Source: Geosiphon pyriformis (Eukaryota; Glomeromycota; Glomeromycetes; Archaeosporales; Geosiphonaceae). From it: a stretch of 64,000 nt of DNA. A program made the position numbers and the translations under genes. This document shows positions 34,840 to 46,367 of this stretch, piece after piece (position 1 is the stretch's first letter; each line of letters starts with the position of its first letter). Location: positions 400,372 to 464,371 of the forward strand of contig JAAOMT010000031.1 in the NCBI GenBank assembly GCA_016748015.1, read 5' to 3'. Below the pieces are notes generated by a model, which worked only from the letters and a program-made list of their open reading frames with translations, was not told the origin of the DNA and did not search any database.

Positions 34840-35655
34840 TGTTACTCATAGAAAGAAAACAGATATAAGAAAATAGTAGACCAATAAGCAAATAGTATGT
34901 AGCATGTGAGCATATTGTTCAGCAATGTGGAGCAATGTCAGAAAACATAGCACATTGCTTAGCAATATGGAGCAATGTTAGAAAATTAAGGCACATTGCT
35001 TAGCAATATGAGTATTGCTTAAAAAATCATAGCACATTGCTTGAGAATATGAGCAATCTTATAGAACATCAATTATGTATATATAGTGATAGCATTAGAA
35101 GTAAAAAGAGCAGAATCCATCAGTTCGAAACCTTCCACATCACAAATATTAATAAATAATTATTCACTATCCCAATCCACTCTCCACTATTACCACTTCA
35201 TGTTGATAGTAATTAATACTTAACCACACTGGAACAATAGCTCTTAATTACACCTATTGATGGGATACTAACTTGCAATTGCTTTTGTTTATGTCTTTAT
35301 TTTCTTTTATTTTCTTTTATTTCTTTTTGTTATTTTTTTGGTTTTACTAAATTGATTAAGAATTAAGTGCTGAGATACAGACATCATAGGGACTGGTAAA
35401 AGACCTGTGAAACAAGGGTAAAACACTCATAGATTTGAGAATAGCTTACCAGAAGGATTACCGGCCACCATGCTGAGAAAAAAATTTGATAGAATTGTGA
35501 TTCCGGGAGGCTACTGAAAACAACTATTAAATCTCTGTTCATTATACAAAAAACTCCACAACCAAAACCTTCAGATATCAACACTTGAGTACCAACTAAG
35601 CACCAAGTTACAAATTTATTATTTAATTTGAGACTCCAAATAATTATCTGTAACA
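34840..35655 (+). repeat. Element B 3' LTR
   Basis: 816-bp copy of the 5' LTR with the same ends. The 60-bp excess comes from extra ~41-bp U3 repeat units (about 34908-35054, four units against about two and a half), each with the near-palindrome ATTGCTTAGCAAT. A TATATATAG lies at about 35079 at the position of the 5' LTR TATA-like box. Confidence 0.9.
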
Positions 35656-35750
35656 ATGTGTAGAAAAAACATAATTCATACCTAGTTTAGATTATTTATA
35701 TAATGTATTGTATTAAGTAGCATTTGAATCTTACTCATAAAGTGTTAATA
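35656..35750 (+). mobile_element. Remainder of LINE copy 2 3' UTR
   Basis: Directly after element B the sequence resumes with ATGTGTAGAAA...TAGTTTAGATTATTT...ACTCATAAAGTGTTAAT, which aligns with the 3' UTR of LINE copy 1 (about 18134-18226). This is the piece cut off from copy 2 by the element B insertion. Confidence 0.8.
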
Positions 35751-37810
35751 TAAATATTAAAAAAATAGTTAATTTAAATAATTTTTACAAAAAATTTATA
35801 AATTGATTTAAATAAAAATTATGTTTTTTATTAAGTTATTTTTTTATTGTTTAATAAAATATAATTAAAATTATTATCTATATATATAAAATCTAAATAT
35901 TATTATTAATATAGTTTATGTTTTTATTTATATATTTAAAATTTTTTAACTAAATTATTATATAAATATATTTTTTTATATTTTAATTTGTTAATATAAT
36001 TAGATTAATTTATTTTAAGCATGATTTTATCTTTAAAATTAATTATTTTAGAATTTTTTTTAAATTATATTATGTTTTTTTTATTTTATTTTTATTTGGA
36101 TTATTAGTAATTCTTTTTTATATAAAAATATAAACAATTTTATAAATTTTAATAATCTTTTTAATAAATAATTTAACAAATATAAAACTTTTAAAACTTT
36201 ATTATATCAATTTTAAACATAAAATTTTTTATTAAAATTATATAAATTTGTTTTATAAAGACTAAATTATCATTTTAAAATAAAATTTTAATTTATTAAA
36301 ATTTTTAAACTTTAAAAACATTAATTACAAAACTAAATTATATAAATTATATATTTTTATATTTATAAATAAATTGATAATTTTACTTTTTTATTTTTTT
36401 ATTAATTAATAAATAAAATTCAATTAATATCTAGTACATAAAAACAAATTAAGTATTTTTAAGTTAAATACAATTTATGTACTTTTTATATTATAACTAT
36501 TTAAATTAATCAAAGCTATATTATTAAACTTGAAAAAAAACTAAGTTTATATAATTCAAAACTAACTATAAAAACTTTAATAATATTAAATATGTAAATT
36601 ACTTTTTTAAACAATTTGATAAAAAGATTATTCTAAAAATTAAATTCTATACTATTATTATTAATTTATTTATTTTTTTATATTTATTTTAAATTCAAAT
36701 TTATATAGTTAAATTTTATTTTTATAATTTATAATCAGTTTATAAACAATATTTATTAACAATATACTTATTTTTTTATATTATCAAAAACTATAATAGT
36801 CTTAATATATTGGTTTTTTAATATTATGTTTTTATAAATAATAATATATAGACTAATATTAAAGATACTAGATATTAATACTTATAAGATTAATAATAAT
36901 AATATGTAAATATTAGCCAAAATTTTTTAACAATTAACAATTTTAAAATAATATTTTACAAATACTTATATTTTTTAGATATATAAAAACATAGTTTAAA
37001 AATTTTATTTTTAAGCAATATAAACATTAAATATTAAAATAACATTTACTGTAAATTTGTATTTTAATTATTATTAATAATCTTATATAAACAATTTTTA
37101 TTAAATATATTTATAAACTAATTAAAAATTTACTTATAAAATCAAAAAATATATATAAATTAAAATATTATATTATAATTATATGTTTTTAATTTATGTT
37201 TTAAATAAAATTTAGTTTTTTAATAAGCACATTATATTGTTTTGTAAAATTTTTTTACAAAGTTCTAAGTGTTTTTAAAAACAATATATTTATTTGTTAA
37301 TATATATTTATAATTAAAGCAAAAAACTATATAAAAAATACTATTATATTTGTAAGTTTGTTTGATTTTTTATTATTATTAATTTTAAAATACTTTTTAA
37401 TTTTATATTAGATTACTAAAATATTTTTTTTTTATTAATTAACTATATATTGTTTTTTAATCTAATAATAATTATAAAAATCAAATCTTATTAAATTAAG
37501 CTTTATAATATAAATATTTAATACTGTTTAATTATTTAAATAAATTATAATAATACTAGATATTAATATATATTCTAAAGCCAAAGCTATAGTTTATAAT
37601 TTAATTAGAATTAAGAAAATTAAACCATTAATTTTAACACTAATTTTAAGACTTAAACTAGCAAAATAGGCTGTTGTATTATAAATAATATTTGATAAGT
37701 CTAAATTTTTTAATAATTTATTTGTAAATATTTTAATAATTTCTAGATTTGTTTTTTATAAATTTATTTTTAATACTTTAAAATTTTTTGAATTATAAAT
37801 ATTTTATTAA
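35750..37810. other. AT-rich gene desert
   Basis: About 2 kb of nearly pure A/T with no coding frame. Its position, directly before relics of the element A LTR, and its composition suggest decayed transposon sequence, but I could not align it reliably. Confidence 0.7.
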
Positions 37811-37814
37811 TAAA

Positions 37815-38180
37815 AATTAAATCTTTTGTTAACAATAGAGACTATTCTTCTATCTTCAAATTTCCTTGTTATCTTTTGAAAAGAATAGCAATTGAGATAT
37901 TTATGAGACTGATCTTACATATTGAATCTTTATTAATTCAATTCAAATATTAAAATTAAATTACTCTTTTTTTATTTTTATTGCCATACAATACTATCTT
38001 TTCTTGCTATCCATTAGCATGTTACATTTAATCATAACATAAAAGCGTTGCTTTCTGTAAATTTTTCAAATTCTTAATTCATTTATCATTGTATAAATGA
38101 TTGCGTTTTTTAGCACAAGAAACCCAAGATCATATTATAGTTCATAATTGAAATGATTTAGTCTACATCGAACTCAAACC
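37815..38180 (+). mobile_element. Relic of an element A-family 5' LTR, primer binding site and gag start
   Basis: On the plus strand, from TTTGTTAACAATAGAGACTATT (about 37817) onward, the sequence follows the 3' part of element A's LTR: ATAGCAATTGAGATAT, then GAGACTGATCTTACAT, then the terminal block ending CATAACA at about 38038. Next comes TAAAAGCGTTGCTTTCTG, matching element A's TAAAAGTGGTGCTCCCTG primer binding site. Then ATTGTATAAATGATT aligns with the gag start region (ATTGTATGAGTGATT), the gag ATG having become ATA. Similarity can be followed into gag to about 38175 (ATCGAACTCAA). This is the opposite strand to element A and an independent, older copy. Confidence 0.75.
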
Positions 38181-38289
38181 TATTTTAGGAAGTATTATTA
38201 AAAATAAATATTTCCTAAAAAGTACAAACAATATCTGTTATTGAATTTTAAAAGCAGAGATTAAAACATAAAATTATATCAGCTATGTT

Positions 38290-38450
38290 ATTTTTGTTAA
38301 TAATATGAATTATCTTAAAAAAATAGTGACTGAGATAATTATAAGACTAATCTCACATAAATTGAATTCATACAAATTCAATTTACTCTATTAAATATTT
38401 CTTTTTGATCATTTTTCTTGTTATATAATATCTACTTATAGCAATATATT
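38290..38450 (+). repeat. Second LTR fragment of the element A family
   Basis: AATAGTGACTGAGATAATT, then AAGACTAATCTCACATAAATTGAATTCATAC and TTTACTCT aligns with the element A LTR segment that also occurs at about 37885-37945. It lies only ~110 bases after the gag-start relic, so the internal part of that element is deleted or the two LTR pieces come from different insertions. Confidence 0.65.
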
Positions 38451-38619
38451 GTATTTTATTATTAAAATTTATGAAATTCATAGTATTATTATTAGTTTAA
38501 AAATACTAATAAATAAGTATTTCATCAAATAAATTATTTTTATTGGATATTTAAAGTAAGTATTTAAAAAAAATTAATTATAATATTATTTGGATTATCT
38601 TCGGTTCTAACGAGTAATC

Positions 38620-40480
38620 CTTTTATCTTGTTTGAAAATCATGTATTCAACTTCATCAATTGAAATGCAACTACACCTCGAAGAAGCAATCATTGTAATT
38701 AAAAAAATTTACCATTTTTTTTTTGAGCTATAATTATTGAAAAGTTTTATTAGTGAGAAAAACATCTTGAGCACGATCAGAAAACACTTGAATATTTATT
38801 CCACTGCTTAAATAATGAAATTTCAAAGCGTTCAATAGACCATGCTTTTCTTTAGATTATGGGATTGAAATAATTTTTGACTCAACAGAAGCATTTTTGG
38901 AATTTTAGAAAGCAGTGAATGCAGAAGATTTTCTTGGAAAGTCCTTTTAGGTTGTTGTTGTTACAGCAATGGATTAGGAACAATGAAAAATGAGGAAAAA
39001 GCATTTGAACTCTATTCAAAAGCAGCAGAGGCGGGAGATACAAGAGCACAATATGATCTTGGAAATCGTTATTTAAATGAAAGGGGAACAATAAAAATGT
39101 GGAAAAAGCATTTGAACTCTTCAAAAGCGGCAGATTTGGGAATTTTAATTGCGCAAATCAGTCTTGGAACTTTGTTAGTATAATGAAAATCCAAGTCTAC
39201 TAAACAAACTTGGAACATGTTATTAAAATGGATGGGAAACTACCAAAAATCTTGAAAAAGGAATCAAACTTTATTCAACAACAGCTTAACAAGAAAATAC
39301 AAGTGCAGAATAAAACCTTGGTTGGTGCTATTAAAATGGATGGGGAAAACCAAAAACCTAGGGGAAGCATTTCAACTTTATTTAAAAGAGAGGCAAATAA
39401 ATTAAGTTATCTAATTGATTTTCCTGGTTTGAATGATTATAAAATCACTTTATAGAATCAAGATAATTTGGAGTGTTTTATTTTGGCATTTCCAAAATCG
39501 AGGTTTTAAATGTTTAAATAATTCTAAACTTGAATTTTTAGATTTTGAAGCTTTCTTTAACCAGCTTTCAAACGGCTTAATCATTAGTAGATCTCTATAT
39601 GTCTATTTTGTGATACTGACGAAAGTGAGGATATCTTTGTAGCTGGGTTGTCGAAATGTCTAGAATGCTATAGCAAATTAAAAGATCCACTTTGGTTTAA
39701 ATCTTGTGAAAAATTCACAATTTTCAAAGGTTTCGAGTACATGAAGTAGTTAAATGATAATAATAATCGGTATATATATCATATAACCCGAATTTTTGAA
39801 AGCTGCTTGGAATGGATTTCTCTCGATGAGACCGTATTTTTAGATAAGGTGAGGATGGGAGGGTTTACTGTTGTTCAAAAAGGTAGATTGAAGAGAGGAA
39901 GAATTCTATTTTGGGACGACAAAAATTAAAAGCATGAACTAAGTGGGGCTTACGAAAGTTGCTTTGAAATGTCTTAAAGACAGTCAAAATATTAAATATG
40001 TTAATTCAAATGAAGCATTTCCTTTTATAAAATTTATATGATATTTATTATTCTAATTTCCTTTTCTAACACTAGAAAACGCATTGAAATAATATATCCT
40101 TGAATGCTATGGAATAACAAAAGATGTTATAACTAATAAATTTGCTATGGTTTTGCCATTTATGGAACACGGAGACCTTAAAGCTGCTCACGACAACTGT
40201 AACTTAAATGAACTTCTCTGTGAAAAACGATTTAATTCCAAGAAGATTCAAAGTGTTAACTGTGATACAACAAGTTATAAAAGTCAATTAAATCTCGAAA
40301 CTTTCCAAAAGAGAAATTTCTAGTTGGCTAGAGTCTACATATTCTGCGAACGGTAAGGCTCCCATTTATTATATTTAATATTTATGAATTTTTCTAATAT
40401 AAAGACCTTTTTTTTCAGAGCTACTTTATGCCAATAGCTTTGATGAATAGTATATTCACAAATCATAAACTATTATTATT
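38620..40480 (+). pseudogene. Sel1-repeat / protein-kinase gene, decayed
   Basis: Sel1-like repeats come first: GLGTMKNEEKAFELYSKAAE (about 38970-39030), then a second unit exactly 108 bases (36 residues) later with two compensating frameshifts, then two more (LGTCY-NGW near 39207 and LGWCY-NGW near 39320) separated by TAA/TAG stops. From about 39770 comes the N-lobe of a protein kinase: WISLDETVFLDKVRMGGFTVVQKG (glycine loop), WDDKN, then ALKCLKDSQNI (β3 Lys) after a one-base insertion. At about 40100-40180 the hinge region reads ECYGITKD and KFAMVLPFMEHGDL. A GTAAGG...TTTCAG intron at about 40352-40419 precedes ELLYANSFDE. The catalytic loop is missing. Frameshifts, stops and the missing C-lobe core mark it as a pseudogene. 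Sel1-kinase proteins are a very large family in arbuscular mycorrhizal fungi. Confidence 0.75.
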
Positions 40481-42458
40481 TCCTTTAAGATACTAATCCT
40501 TTTATCAAAATAAATTTTGAAAATCCCAAAATAAAAATGATAATTAAAGTTAAGTAAAAAAATTGAATTTTACTTGCCATTTTATTTTTTGGATTAAATT
40601 CCGAAATATCCAAATTCCAATTTGGTTCTGAATATATATGTAAATATGTATTTTGAGAAAAATTAACTGTATTTTCAATGAAAAATCATAAGTCTCACAT
40701 CATTTTTAAAAATGTTCTCTCTAAGAAACGATAAAAGAAGTTTTCAAAAATTATAATTTGAAATCAATTATTTCCTTTGGGCTTAATTGTTTTTACATTG
40801 AAAAATTCAAATTGTTTTGTGAATTCAATTTTCATTTGAGTTTATAAAAAAATTTTTGGGAACGGCAAGCTATATTCGAGAATTAGAGGAGAATTTTGTG
40901 TTAAAATCAATCAAAGAATTATTGCCAAGTAAATTTCAAAATACATGTATTCAAAAAATGGTTCAATCCCAGTAGTTCATCGTAGATCACATTTGAGCCC
41001 TAAATTTTCCCAAAATGTTACTTCCAATGACGAAATTGTTTTTTTTAATAAACATCCCCAAAGGCTGAAACTTGGACTCGCAGCCACAGCAAAGTAAATC
41101 CATTGTAGTAAGTCTAGCACTTTATTGAGTTAAAAGGTGGAGGAAACAAAAAACCCAAGTGATCAGCCAAAATCCGGAAACAAGATGTCAAAATTATACA
41201 ACTTTCAAAAAAATAAATTCATCTAACCATCACGGGAAATGAAAAAACGAAAGGTTAATACATTATTCAACGATTTTTACGTGAAGGTAAATATAAATGG
41301 CTAAAAGTCAAATGTATGAGGCTGATTTTATGATTACAATATAAAACGGGTTTCTTCCATCTGTTGATATGCTTTTTGGGAAAAATTCTAGTGATTGGAT
41401 CTTGCAAGAGGATGATGATCCAAACATTGTTCAAAAAAAGTGACCTGTTTGAAGGATGAAAATAATGTAAATTTTATCTTAAGGGCATCAATGTCACTTG
41501 ATCAAAATCTAATTTAAAACATTTAGAAGTTGATGAAAATTAATATATTCTAACCGTCTAATAAATCTAAACCATCGTAAGAAAAAAGACTTGCAGCCCC
41601 CGGATCTTGCTGATATGTATTTATTCAATATTAAACTTTTGGGTTTAAATTAAATAATCCTAATTTTTTACGTTTATTTTAACCAAACAAGCTTTTAATT
41701 CTAATCAGGGGATTTATGCATTAAATGTTAAAAATCCCTAATGTATTCATGATAACGTTGATTTCGGAAAAAAGGAAACCACAGGAATTTTTTCTGATAC
41801 GAAGGCTTCTAACTTATGATGGGTTTGGATTTCAATGAATCCAGTTTCCTCTGGCACTTTGTGTCAAAATATTTATTCGATCTTTTGCGATATATTTTTA
41901 GTTTTTACCATGTTACATATTGTATGAATTTATAAACCCCCAAAAAATTATTTTACTAATATTGCATGCAGTTTAAACCCTTTTATAGAAATTTCTCAAA
42001 TGGAATAAATTTTAAAGTTTAAAATTGAGGGTTTCATACAACTCAATTATTACTTTTTTCTCATTTGACTACCCTAGTGGTTTGTTGGTCAAAGACAAAC
42101 TCTTTGGCGATCTCATTTCGAAATTATTTGAGGTGACAATTTCAAAATTAATAAAAATAACAGCTTATTATTCAGAAACCAAAGCATTGTCTAAAAATGA
42201 ACACATGATATCAATCCTTAAAAATATCCATAATCTTTTTAAAGATTTTTTAAAAGCTTAAGGCAAAGACTGGATAGCATAAAATAAAATAGCTAATCTA
42301 AAAGGAAGTGATGATTGTCAATACCTTTAACCAGGTCTACGTTATTTGACAGCTAAAGATCTGATAGGAGTTAACTGGTTTCCATACATCTGTTACCGTT
42401 TTCTTATATAAAATTATAAATTTGATTTGATTAAATACAAAATCAAATCACTATTTGA

Positions 42459-42522
<64 letters not shown>

Positions 42523-43140
42523 TTAATTATGAGAGCAGGGCAAGATTAAATTGGACAATATTGTCTCAAATCCAATGCGGTCAATACAACTAAAGATTGG
42601 TCTTCCAAAGAATTTGGTAACTGCAAATAAGGTTGGAACCTCGAGTATTTCCAGAACCATTCTAATTACAAGTCACAACTGCTTTATCCGAAGCCTCTTT
42701 GGGTACGAGAGAACAATAACGGCATTAGTATTTAAAATCAATAATTTTTTTAAATGTCTAATATTAAATAGCAAGGAATATACCAACAGATATTCAAGAA
42801 AATGAGCATAGACAAATTTATATTTTACACAGTTCGTGTAGATTCTTAAAACTCGGGTTCAGCCCGGATTATGAGGCGTGTTTATCACTTTTATCATCAG
42901 CCCAGATTCTGTGGCAGTGTCTTTATGAAGTGCTGTGTTGTTTTAAAATTTCGGATTCACACGCTGTTAAGCCATAGTTTTATAAAGTTATGGGCTTTTT
43001 GTGGGGGAATTTATTAAGATTGTGAAAATATTTGAACCGTTTTTTTTTAAGGTAAACATTGATTGCATATTTCTATTATAGGATTAAATTTAATCTAAAG
43101 AAAATATTGTAACATAAAAATGAAGAGGAAATAAGCAAAG
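40481..43140. other. Intergenic region, no recognised gene
   Basis: About 2.6 kb with moderate A/T. Two open frames (42025-42261 and 42551-42805) have ordinary amino-acid composition, but I recognise no family and see no supporting start, intron or neighbour context. The first could be a gene fragment. An (AAT)n microsatellite lies at about 42460-42521. Between 42835 and 43010 there are two similar blocks with CAGCCCGGATTATG and CAGCCCAGATTCTG, a short imperfect repeat. Confidence 0.5.
42460..42521. repeat. (AAT)n microsatellite
   Basis: About 20 uninterrupted AAT units. Similar (AAT/ATT)n arrays occur at about 2610, 11363, 46318 and 50918. Confidence 0.95.
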
Positions 43141-45109
43141 ATGATTTTTATGTTTCGTGCTCAACGGAACGTGGTAAGTTTTTAAAAAGTAAAAAAAAAC
43201 CTTGAATTTTTACACGATTCATTTTTAATAGTGTTGAATATTTCTAATAATTTTTACCCCCAGTTCCAAGAACCAAAACTGTTTTATTCAACACGAGTTG
43301 TAACAGCAACAATAGTTTCTCTGCTATATTCGTTATATTTGCTTTTTCTAGGATATCAAATATGGACAGATATGCCAATGCTTCAACTTGCACGAGAACA
43401 CATTCCTTTTGTAAAAGCACCAGGTAATAAAAACCTCGTTACTATATCAAAGAAAATTAATATTAAAAATAATTATTTTAAAATTTCATTAAAACATCAC
43501 AAATTAACGAGAGGTATAATTCATTTTATAATTACAGATATTGAAATGTGTGGTTATGGTACTGACATACAAATTGCAAGATGTGACTTTACATGGAAAA
43601 ACTGGACTACAGAAATATTCGATAACTGTGCTCATCCAAATGGAACAACATGGATCATAGCTGGTCCAAAGATAAATGAACAAGATTTCTGTTACTTATT
43701 TAGCGGAAACGACCATTTGTTCTTTGGGGATAAATATCATGAAAAAAACTATTTGCAAAGATTAAGCTTTTACTTCAAGTTCAAGAATGCAACAGCCTCT
43801 GAAAGGCTAACTATTTCTGTTCCCGTCGTGGCGGTTAGTAAATTACTTTTGTTTTATTCCCAAGTTTTCGATTTGAAACGAGATGCAAAGTTTACAAATA
43901 TTGATTCTTGATATATATATAGGGACAATTGTTAGACCCTGATTTCAATCCAATTTGGAATAAGACAAAACTAGCTACTGAAGGGGTATAAATAAATGGA
44001 TAAAGTTTTTTTAATTTTTGTTCGAAAAAAAATCAATACCTTTGAATTTCATATATTGTTTTAGAGGGAAGCTGCCTATAATGATTTCAAGTCACAATCA
44101 AATAATTTTGGTGGAGTTCTCAACCAAACGACTATCGTATGTGAATTAAGTTGAAAAATTTTAACTTTAAATTTCTTTTTGCATGTTTTCCCTCACTGAA
44201 TTTAATTTATTTGTTTTTTATAGGTGAAAATGACTGCGATCAAATTGCAAGAAATAAAACCAGGCGACTTCAAAAGTATTTTAGGACTCAGACCTGATTA
44301 CATCAATAGCACAATAATAAGTCAAAGTTCGATCTATTATCCATTACATGAGAGTGATCAATTTGGTCCTGATAGTCAGTTCAGTGGAAATTTTCAGGTG
44401 GAAGTGGGTAGTTTTACAATTGTAGTGCTGACTGAGAAACGGTGAGTTTATGGAAATTGCTTTTGAGTACTATTATAAACGAAGTGAGCTCTTTTACTAA
44501 CTCTCAGATAGGGTGAAAACAATGCTTGGATCCCTTGGTGTTGCTGGTGGTGCTTTCGGTAATTATGAATTCATATTTGGGTGGTGGTAGAGGTTCATTA
44601 TAATGATATTTTAAAACATTTAATCTCCAAATCAATTTCAAATTCAGGCATAATTTGCACAATATATTTTTCTCTATATGGCGATCGAAAAATGCAACCC
44701 TGGTAATCTTTTTTTTCATATAATAAAATTCAAAATACATTTAATGTTACTAACAGAGATATTAATTAATTTTCATCTCCCTATATACATTTATCTTCTG
44801 ATGTTAAACTATCTTAGGGGTCTAATGCATCGTATGATTAAATCTGAAGTAAGTCGTTTTGGACAAATGCCTAATGTACCCCTAATATCCCCCATTCGCG
44901 GAAAAGCAAGCGAAGAACTAACAACGGATGAAAGAATGGCGCGTATGGAAGATCGATTTCAAGAATTAGAAGGCTTTTTATCCGACTACGTGATTGATAC
45001 AACAGCATTAAGACTTTTAAGCAAGAATCAAAACAGTATCGATAGTCACCACGACGAGATCCATCTTATTGATCATGGTTTGGAAGATGGGAAAAAGAGA
45101 ATCCTTTGA
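43141..45109 (+). CDS. Two-membrane-segment protein of a fungal uncharacterised family, 8 exons
   Basis: Proposed exons: 43141-43173, 43264-43833, 43923-43985, 44065-44136, 44224-44441, 44512-44558, 44648-44702, 44818-45109. Every intron has GT...AG ends and phases match, giving 449 residues with no stop. The N-terminus is MIFMFRAQRNV; a membrane segment follows soon (about residues 23-45, TATIVSLLYSLYLLFLGYQI). The extracytoplasmic middle has paired Cys (FTWKNWTTEIFDNC, QDFCYLF) and NxT/S glycosylation sequons. A second membrane segment (about residues 325-350, LGVAGGAFGIICTIYFSLYG) is spread over three small exons. The cytosolic tail ends in a predicted helix (EELTTDERMARMEDRFQELEGFLSDYVID) and a short linker. 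I recall this layout as a recurrent uncharacterised family of Glomeromycotina and relatives; its function is unknown. The start was chosen because the ATG lies in frame with a GTAAGT donor 33 bases later. Codon use and CpG content are unlike the transposons, and the gene looks intact. Confidence 0.75.
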
Positions 45110-46314
45110 ATTTAAATCGTTGTAAGTCTTCTGGGAGGTGGATAATGCCTCAAATTTCTTTCTTTCAACTTTTTAACCGTCATTTTAAAACATTTTCATT
45201 TAGGAATTCCCAATAATTTATTTTCACTGATTTTTGTAAAATTTCATAGATAGTAATTTAACTCGATTAATGTAAACTCCAACATTTTTTGTTTGCAAAT
45301 TTTCAAAATGTAAGCTACATTTCATTTCATATGTATAATGAACAGAGATGATTAAAATTATTTCATAAAATAAGAAAATTTCCAATAACGTTCCATCATC
45401 TAATCCCCTATCGAATGGAATTTGTTTTTATTGTAAGGTAATAAGAAATTTTGAAATTAAAATTAAAATAGCAAGCTATTTTAGAATTTCCAATGAATTT
45501 CTTGGGAGATATCGTAAAGTGAAATTAGGAATATGAAAATTATAAAAATTATAAAAACTCTATATTTCTTAATCTTGGGGCATGACCACGTTTTCGCATT
45601 AAATAAGTGATATTTAAAGAATAAAATTAATATCATGATTAAAATAAATAAATAAAGGCAATGACATATAATATTATACTAAAATATATTTTTAGTCCAA
45701 CATTGTATGTCAATACCTAAATAAATAATAAATAGTAAAAAAGTGGTTTAGAAATTACGGTGTCTACCAGGGCTTTACTTTGTTGTCTCCAAACAATAAA
45801 ATATACAAAGCCTATTATTTTAGAAATATGATTTTTAATTATTAAAAATATTTCATCAGGGACGAGATTATTATATTTGTATTGTAGATTATGAGATTGC
45901 CAAAAATAATTAGAGTTTTTATTAAATAATTCTCTTGCAAGATCAAACGTGTGCGAATGCTTAATAAAATTTTATAAAATGGCATTTATATTTTTTCCAC
46001 GTAATGCCAATAACTGCTAAAAAATATGAATCATTAAATGTAAACTGAAGAATGGGGTGCAATGGAAGGAAATGAAATTGGCTTTTCATTATAGACCATA
46101 GAACAAATAGATCGATCATTATTCATGTAAAAAATTTAAAAGTGTGTGAATGAATTATATGCAAGTGTCTTTTGGTAAAATTACCCCTCACTTCAAAGCG
46201 GATCTCAAATTGAGAGAGAATACTAATTTATAATTTTACATTTCCAGGATCTATCTCACAATCTTTGCTTACATTTTTCCCGGATATAGAATATTTTTAC
46301 AGCTTAAAGCTTTT

Positions 46315-46367
<53 letters not shown>

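Larger units (their letters stand above)
25693..35655 (+). mobile_element. Element B: full-length Ty3/gypsy-type LTR retrotransposon carrying a dUTPase, inactive
   Basis: 9963 bp on the plus strand. LTRs of 756 and 816 bp have perfect 6-bp terminal inverted repeats (TGTTAC...GTAACA). Order: LTR, primer binding site, gag with CCHC knuckle, protease, two Cys-rich modules, dUTPase, RT, RNase H, integrase, a ~1-kb tail, purine tract, LTR. It sits in the 3' UTR of LINE copy 2: joining the flanks with one copy of a 4-bp target site (ATGT, changed to ATAT on the left) restores the same spacing as LINE copy 1. All genes are broken by stops and by one frameshift in an A-run near 32680. The dUTPase between protease and RT is unusual for fungal Ty3 elements. 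Confidence 0.9.

Noticed and set aside
42025-42261. 78-residue open frame
   Set aside because: No motif, no start or splice context and no similar sequence in the window; described only as part of the intergenic stretch.
43264-45109. CDC50/LEM3 (P4-ATPase subunit) identity for the membrane-protein gene
   Set aside because: Two membrane segments and a Cys-containing middle recall CDC50, but the conserved CDC50 N-terminal and loop motifs are not visible, and the C-terminal tail differs.
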